Shown piece by piece: positions 59,446-64,000 of a stretch of 64,000 nt of DNA. The notes under the pieces are model-generated. The model worked only from the letters and a program-made list of their open reading frames with translations. It was not told the origin of the DNA and searched no databases. The stretch spans positions 62,001 to 126,000 of the forward strand of contig CAVYWO010000011.1 in assembly GCA_963772295.1 (NCBI GenBank). The letters are read 5' to 3'. The translations under genes were made by a program, and so were the position numbers. The DNA is from AP-15 sp963772295 (GTDB lineage: Bacteria > Pseudomonadota > Alphaproteobacteria > ATCC43930 > CGMCC-115725). Numbering within the stretch: the first letter of the stretch is position 1; each line of letters begins with the position of its first letter.

Positions 59446-59574
59446 CAGTACCGAGTGCCGGTGGATCAGCTGGCGACGCGGCCCGCGCGCTGACCGCCGG
59501 TCCCAGCCCGGGCGGGCTCGCGCCTCACCTCGACTGCCAGTGGCGATGTCCCGCTTCGTGACGAACCTTCCCGC

Positions 59575-60186
59575 TCACATCGGCGGTTTCACCCCTTCGG
59601 CGCCGATCACCACGGCCGCGGCGACCAAGCTGCCGTCGTCCAGCTTCTTCGTAACGATGAAGACATTACGCCCGGCCGCAAGCTGGCCGGGGGTCGCCTT
59701 GTCGATAAAGACTACCGCGGCATCGGCCGGAACGGTAATGGTCTGCTCGCCGCCGCCCTTGTAGTCGACCTTGAGCACGCGATCGGCCCCGACCTCCTCG
59801 ACTTTTCCGATATTGCCGTTGGTCATCATGTTGGGCGCGCCTTCGAGGTCCCAGGGGTAGTGGCCCTCGCCGACGCCGCGCAGCGCTTCGGCGAAAACGT
59901 GCACCTCCACGGCGACACGCTTGCCGTCCTTCTCGACCGAGGTGATGCCGACGAATTTGCCCGACTGGATGGCGCTCATGTCGGATTTGGTGACCAGAAA
60001 GAAGCCGGCTTTCGGGGCGAGCTTGATCGTTTCGGTCCCGCCCTTGGCGGTCTCTACGCTCAGCGTGACCGAGGTCAGCGTGCCGCGTATATGAGGCGCC
60101 TGCGCCGCAGCAGGTGCGGCAAACCCCAGCAACGACGAGACCGCAGCGACCGCGGTGAAGGACCTGGCGAGCCGAGATGTCGACAT
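59575..60186 (-). CDS. Exported DUF5666-like protein
   Basis: 203 residues with a signal peptide (SFTAVAAVSSLLGFAAPAAA). The mature part alternates short beta modules, RGTLTSVTLSV, FFLVTKSDMSAIQSGKFVGI, GKVEEVGADRVLKVDYKGG and AAVVFIDKATPGQLAAGRNV, similar to the OB-like repeats of DUF5666. GGAGGAAAGGAAA precedes the ATG at 60186. It is first in the same-strand run with the cytochrome b and molybdoenzyme genes, so it may assist that system; function unknown. Confidence 0.75.
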   Translation of the reverse strand: MSTSRLARSFTAVAAVSSLLGFAAPAAAQAPHIRGTLTSVTLSVETAKGGTETIKLAPKAGFFLVTKSDMSAIQSGKFVGITSVEKDGKRVAVEVHVFAEALRGVGEGHYPWDLEGAPNMMTNGNIGKVEEVGADRVLKVDYKGGGEQTITVPADAAVVFIDKATPGQLAAGRNVFIVTKKLDDGSLVAAAVVIGAEGVKPPM

Positions 60187-60329
60187 CTGGATTTCCTTTC
60201 CTCCCATGGGCCTGGCAAAACCGATCCGCTGCCGTCGAGCACCTCGCGTCGCGCTGGTGCCCCGCCGCAAAGCGCGCGGCGCATTGGTATTGGGAGCATT
60301 ACACGTCTTAGGCTGCGGCAGGTCAATGG

Positions 60330-62716
60330 CTAAGCGGAGCCTGGCGGCCGGACCGACCCCTGCCGCATCGCCCGCAGAAGCTCTTCGGGGCGCAACGGCG
60401 TAGCGTTCACTTCGACGGCGAACGGGGCGAGCGCGTCGCAGACGGCGTTGGCAACCGCCGCCGGCGGGGCGACGGCGCCGCCTTCGCCAACGCCCTTGAC
60501 GCCCAACGGATTGAGCGGCGAGGGTGAATGCTGATGCACGATCGCCATCGCCGGGACCCCGAGCGCGGTCGGCAGCGCATAATCCATGAGCGAACCGGTC
60601 AATAATTGCCCGTTCGCATCATAGGCGATCCTTTCGCCGAGGACGCCGCCCAACCCTTGCGCGGCGCCGCCCATGATCTGCCCCTCGACCAGCATCGGGT
60701 TGACGACGACGCCGCAATCATGCGCCACCGCGTAGCCGTCGATGAAAACCTGACCGGTGTCGCGGTCGACCTCGACGGCAGCCACGTGGACGGCATAGCT
60801 CCAGGTGACGGTTTCCGGCTGCCAATAGGCAATTTCTTCAAGACCGGCCTCGACACCTGGCGGGCGCGCCACCTCCCAGCCGGGCCGGGCCGCCTGCGCC
60901 ACCGCGGCGAGGCTCACCTCCGCTCCCGGCACACCGACGACGCCGACGCTGCCGCTGCGCAATTCGAGGTCGGCGGTCGCGCATTCCAAGAGATTGGCGG
61001 CGATCGCAAACACCTTTTCGCGCAGGCGGGCGCTGGCGACGTGCATCGCCGCCGCGGCGGTCACCGTGCTGCGGCTCGCCATCGTGCCAAAGCCGATCGC
61101 GATCGCGGCGGTATCGGCAAAACTGAGGACGACGTCCTCCGGCTTGACCTGCCACAAATCGGCGACGACCTGGGAAAAGATCGTCTCCATGCCCTGGCCT
61201 TGCGGGGCTGCACCCGAGGCCACATAGATTTTGCCCGACGGGTCGATGCGGACAAACGCGCTCTCGAACGGCCCGACCCCGGTCCCTTCGATATAGCAGC
61301 CGATGCCAAGGCCGAGATGCGGCCCGTCACGGCGCGCCGCCGCCTGGCGCCGGCGGAACGCGGCGAGCGCCGCCCAGCGCGTCGAGCGCTTTCGCAGCGC
61401 GCCCGGGTAATCGCCGCTGTCATAGACGATCGGCTCGCCGTCGCGATACGGGATGCCGACGCGGTAGGGCATCTCCTCGGGGCGGATCATGTTGCGCCGC
61501 CTGACCTCGGCCGGCTCCAGGCCCAAGCTGCGCGCCACCAGGTCGACGGTCCGCTCCATCGCAAAGGCGGCTTCCGGCCGCCCGGCGCCGCGATAGGGCG
61601 CGTTCGGGACCTTGTTGGTGACGACGATCTTGCCCGACGCCGCCAGGTTCTCGATCCGGTAGGGGCCGGTCAGGTGGACCGCGGTATTGTAGGCCACGCC
61701 CGAGCCGATCGGGTTCCAGGCGCCGCAATCGACGACGTAATCGTCGCGCAAGGCCAGGATTCGGCCGTCATCGTCAAAGCCGACCTCGACATCGTGCAAC
61801 TGGTCGCGCGAATGGGTGGCGCTCATCAGATGCTCGCGCCGCTCCTCGATCCAGCGCACCGGGCGCCCGAGCCGGCGGGCGAGAAACGTGACCAGGAGAT
61901 CCTCGGGGTAGACGTGGCCTTTGCCGCCAAAGCCGCCGCCGACATCGAGCGCGATGCAGCGCACCCGCGCCTCGGGAAGGCCCAGCAGCGCCGCGGCCTC
62001 GCGGCGCACCCAATGCACCACCTGGGTCGACGACCAGATCGTCATCGATTGGGTGCGCGGATCGTAGGCGGCGACGACGCCGCGGCACTCCATCGGGACC
62101 GCCGCATAGCGGTGGTGATAAAACCGGCGGTCGCAGCCGATGCGGCGCCCCGGCGAAGCACGGCCCCGAAATCGCCTCGGCCGACCGAAAAGGCGCCGAT
62201 CAGATTGGTGCTCGAAGCGGTCATGGAGGATCGGGCTGTCGCCGCGCAGCGCCGCCTCGGGGTCGACCACCGCCGGCAATTCTTCGAGAGTCGCAGGTCG
62301 CCCGCTCGGCTGCGTCCTCGGCCGCCGCACGGCTTTCGGCGACGATGATCGCGATCGCCTCGCCGACATGGCGCACTTTGTCGTGTGCGAGCAGCGGCTG
62401 CTGCGGATTGAGGAATTTGTGCTGGATGACGCTCGTCCATTTCTTCGGCATCGCGATCTGGCCTTCGGGCACCGGCGGCAGCAGCCGCAAGAGATCGGCG
62501 CCGTCTGGTCGCGAAGACGACACCCGGCATCGCCGCCGCGCGGCTAAGATCGACCGAGCGAATACGGGCATGCGCAACTTGGCTGCGCACCACGAACGCG
62601 TGCAGCATGCGCGGCAAGACGAGATCGGCGATGAATTGACCCTGCCCGGTCAACAGCCGGCGGTCTTCGCGGCGCAGCAGCGAGCGCCCGATAAACGGCA
62701 GCCTGGTGTCGTCCAT
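60330..62716 (-). pseudogene. Xanthine dehydrogenase/CoxL-family molybdopterin subunit, several frameshifts near its N-terminus
   Basis: The start at 62716 gives FIGRSLLRREDRRLLTGQGQ and ADLVLPRMLHAFVVRSQVAH. Sense then moves to a second frame (VIQHKFLNPQQPLLAHDKVR, HVGEAIAIIVAESRAA), then others, before the long frame from about 62150: RFYHHRYAAVPMECRGVVAA, ALDVGGGFGGKGHVYPEDLL, APYRGAGRPEAAFAMER, and the C-terminal VKGVGEGGAVAPPAAVANAV. The active-site loop is YRGAGR, not the AYXCSFR of true CO dehydrogenase. At least three indels fall within 500 bases, a density suggesting decay. No small [2Fe-2S] or FAD subunit genes adjoin. Confidence 0.82.
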
Positions 62717-62805
62717 TGGTCAAACCCCGGCGGTGGCCGGCGAGTTTGGGCGAAGCGCCGCCGGCGGTCCAGCGCTCGAAGATGCCGGGCTGGTTTGACG
62801 CGGCA

Positions 62806-63798
62806 TCAGCCGCCGCTATTGAGCCGCGCCGGATCGAGGCGAAAGACCAGCGGAAAGAACGGGTAGCGCAGCGGAAGGTGACGCGATCCGGCCTCGGAGA
62901 CCGCCCACAGCCGGCCCGACGGGTCGAAGGCGATGCCCTCGATGCCGCCCGGCGCCGGATAGCGGGCCGCAACCCGCCCGCTCATCGGATCGAGCCTCTC
63001 GAGAGAGCCCCAGGCGAGATCGCTGCGCGCAATCCACAATGATCCGGCGGGATCGAGGGCGGCACCCTGGGCATGGCTCGGGATCGCCCAAGCGCGCGCG
63101 GCGCGTTTTGGCTCGACCGCCGCGCCGGGCTCGAGCGCGTCGAGCGTTGCCGCGCGAAATTCGAAGATTTTGCCGTCCCGCGATTGGCTATAGGTGCCGA
63201 GCCACACGGCTCCCCGGCCGGCGCCGGCGAGGGCGCCCCCGACGCCGCGGGCGAGCGCGAAGCGGCGGAACTTCGGCCTTGCCGTGAATGCCGCATCGAG
63301 GGCCACCGCAAACAGGGTGCTGGTATCGCCGACATAGAGCGTACCGTTGCCGGCATAGGCGAGCCCGCCCGCGTGGCCGCACGGCGGCGGCACGTCCACC
63401 CGGCCGGTCTCCCGGCCGGTCGCGGGATCGAGCCGAAACACCCGGCAGGGTCCCCGGTACCGATCGAAGCGGCGGCTGCGGTAGGCCGAGACCAGGAGAC
63501 TGCCTTTGGCCACCGCCAAACCTTGCGGGTCCCAGCCCGCATCGAGCCCCGGCATCCAGATCAGCCGGTCGATTGCCGCGAGGTTCGGCACCGTGCCGGT
63601 CACCGCCGTACCATAGCTCGGCCTCGTTCCGAGGATGGCGCCCGCGTCGATGCTCCGAATTTCGAGCGAAACGCCCGACGCGCCGACGAGACCGACGGCG
63701 GCGATGATCCGCGCCGCCCGCCAGGCCCCTTCGCGGCTCGCGCGGCGCCGCCGGCAAGATCCGGGGTCCTCGACCGGCGCCGCTGCGTTTCTGTCCAT
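62806..63798 (-). CDS. Membrane-anchored beta-propeller protein
   Basis: 330 residues. A basic N-terminus and one hydrophobic segment (IIAAVGLVGASGVSL, about 31-45) suggest an anchor or signal. Propeller-like blades follow: AVAKGSLLVSAYRSRRFDRY, VFRLDPATGRETGRVDVP, LAYAGNGTLYVGDTSTLFAV and IAFDPSGRLWAVSEAGSRHL. This resembles SMP-30/YncE-type propellers. It lies 90 bases upstream of the CoxL-like gene on the same strand. Substrate unknown. Confidence 0.7.
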   Translation of the reverse strand: MDRNAAAPVEDPGSCRRRRASREGAWRAARIIAAVGLVGASGVSLEIRSIDAGAILGTRPSYGTAVTGTVPNLAAIDRLIWMPGLDAGWDPQGLAVAKGSLLVSAYRSRRFDRYRGPCRVFRLDPATGRETGRVDVPPPCGHAGGLAYAGNGTLYVGDTSTLFAVALDAAFTARPKFRRFALARGVGGALAGAGRGAVWLGTYSQSRDGKIFEFRAATLDALEPGAAVEPKRAARAWAIPSHAQGAALDPAGSLWIARSDLAWGSLERLDPMSGRVAARYPAPGGIEGIAFDPSGRLWAVSEAGSRHLPLRYPFFPLVFRLDPARLNSGG

Positions 63799-63825
63799 GC
63801 CGCTTTCGCCCGCCCCCGCGCCGGA

Positions 63826-64000
63826 TCAGACCGCAAACAAGTCGAGCAGAGGCTGGACGCTGCTGAAATGCTGCTCCCAGCTCGGGGGACGCCAACGGGT
63901 CAGCCGGGCCAGCTGGGCTTGCCGGCGGATCGAGGCGCTCCAGGCGTAGTCTAGCACCGCATCGCGCCAGGCCCGTCGATCGAGCGGGTCGAAATATTCC
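63826..64000 (-). CDS. Probable glycosyltransferase, C-terminal end only
   Basis: The last 58 residues of a gene that enters from the right edge: EYFDPLDRRAWRDAVLDYAW, then RRQAQLARLTRWRPPSWEQHF and a stop at 63826. YFDP.D...W..A(I/V) with a closing W...F is the C-terminal pattern of family 4 glycosyltransferases, where the E before YFDP binds the nucleotide sugar. Too short for certainty. Confidence 0.5.
   Translation of the reverse strand, partial: EYFDPLDRRAWRDAVLDYAWSASIRRQAQLARLTRWRPPSWEQHFSSVQPLLDLFAV

Noticed and set aside
60330..62716. Aerobic CO dehydrogenase large subunit
   Set aside because: The active-site loop reads YRGAGR instead of the AYXCSFR diagnostic of true CO dehydrogenase, and no CoxM/CoxS genes adjoin.

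Overview
The window is GC-rich DNA from an alphaproteobacterium, most likely of the Rhodospirillales type. The evidence is a set of alphaproteobacterial markers: a TrcR/DUF1013 regulator, a DUF1192 protein, the prs-rplY-pth-ychF block, the lgt-midA-pgeF block, petB-petC followed by mtnP-mtnA, and an MRFKPNY-type small protein beside sigma-70 and rpsU. No tRNA, rRNA or CRISPR array was found.

Layout. Positions 1-6000 are housekeeping: a partial TrhA-family gene, two cold-shock proteins (one internally shortened), a sigma-70 gene split by a frameshift, rpsU and an RhlE-type helicase. Positions 6.4-29 kb form an accessory island. It opens with a decayed BREX type 2 locus: a frameshifted pglW, then the first part of pglX joined directly to the last part of a brxHI-type helicase. 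Several small toxin-antitoxin-like pairs and chimeric remnants follow (DUF6932 pair, HTH/PIN pair, PIN/ImmA chimera). A Fic protein with a repeated operator-like element comes next. A 1685-residue DUF1998 helicase with a nuclease-like tail lies in an operon with an XRE-ImmA regulator and a DUF4411 PIN protein. Three copies of one phage-type terminase gene punctuate this island. Two of them share a 1,186-bp apparently exact direct repeat, and all three carry GC-rich palindromic insertions.

Positions 29.5-33.8 kb hold a three-gene metabolic cluster: oxalyl-CoA decarboxylase, a nitrilase-fold protein lacking the usual catalytic Cys, and a TrpB2-type enzyme. Secreted or membrane proteins and an alpha/beta hydrolase follow. 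Positions 38.5-44.9 kb return to core genes: DUF1192, TrcR, DUF1223, VOC, cytochrome b and c1 of the bc1 complex without an adjacent Rieske gene, and the methionine-salvage pair mtnP-mtnA. Positions 45-50.5 kb are again accessory: an ImmA-like remnant, a broken two-gene operon, a deleted IS1634-type element, a beta-helix secreted protein and an array of short TTCCCTGTT repeats. The rest is core: the ychF-pth-rplY-prs and pgeF-midA-lgt blocks, a periplasmic molybdoenzyme operon, a frameshifted CoxL-like molybdoenzyme, a beta-propeller protein and the end of a probable glycosyltransferase.

Frameshifts recur through the window, several of them at short G or C runs and some in genes that should be essential or well conserved. 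Part of this may be uncorrected sequencing error. The large deletions, chimeras and palindrome insertions cannot be explained that way and mark real decay of the accessory island.
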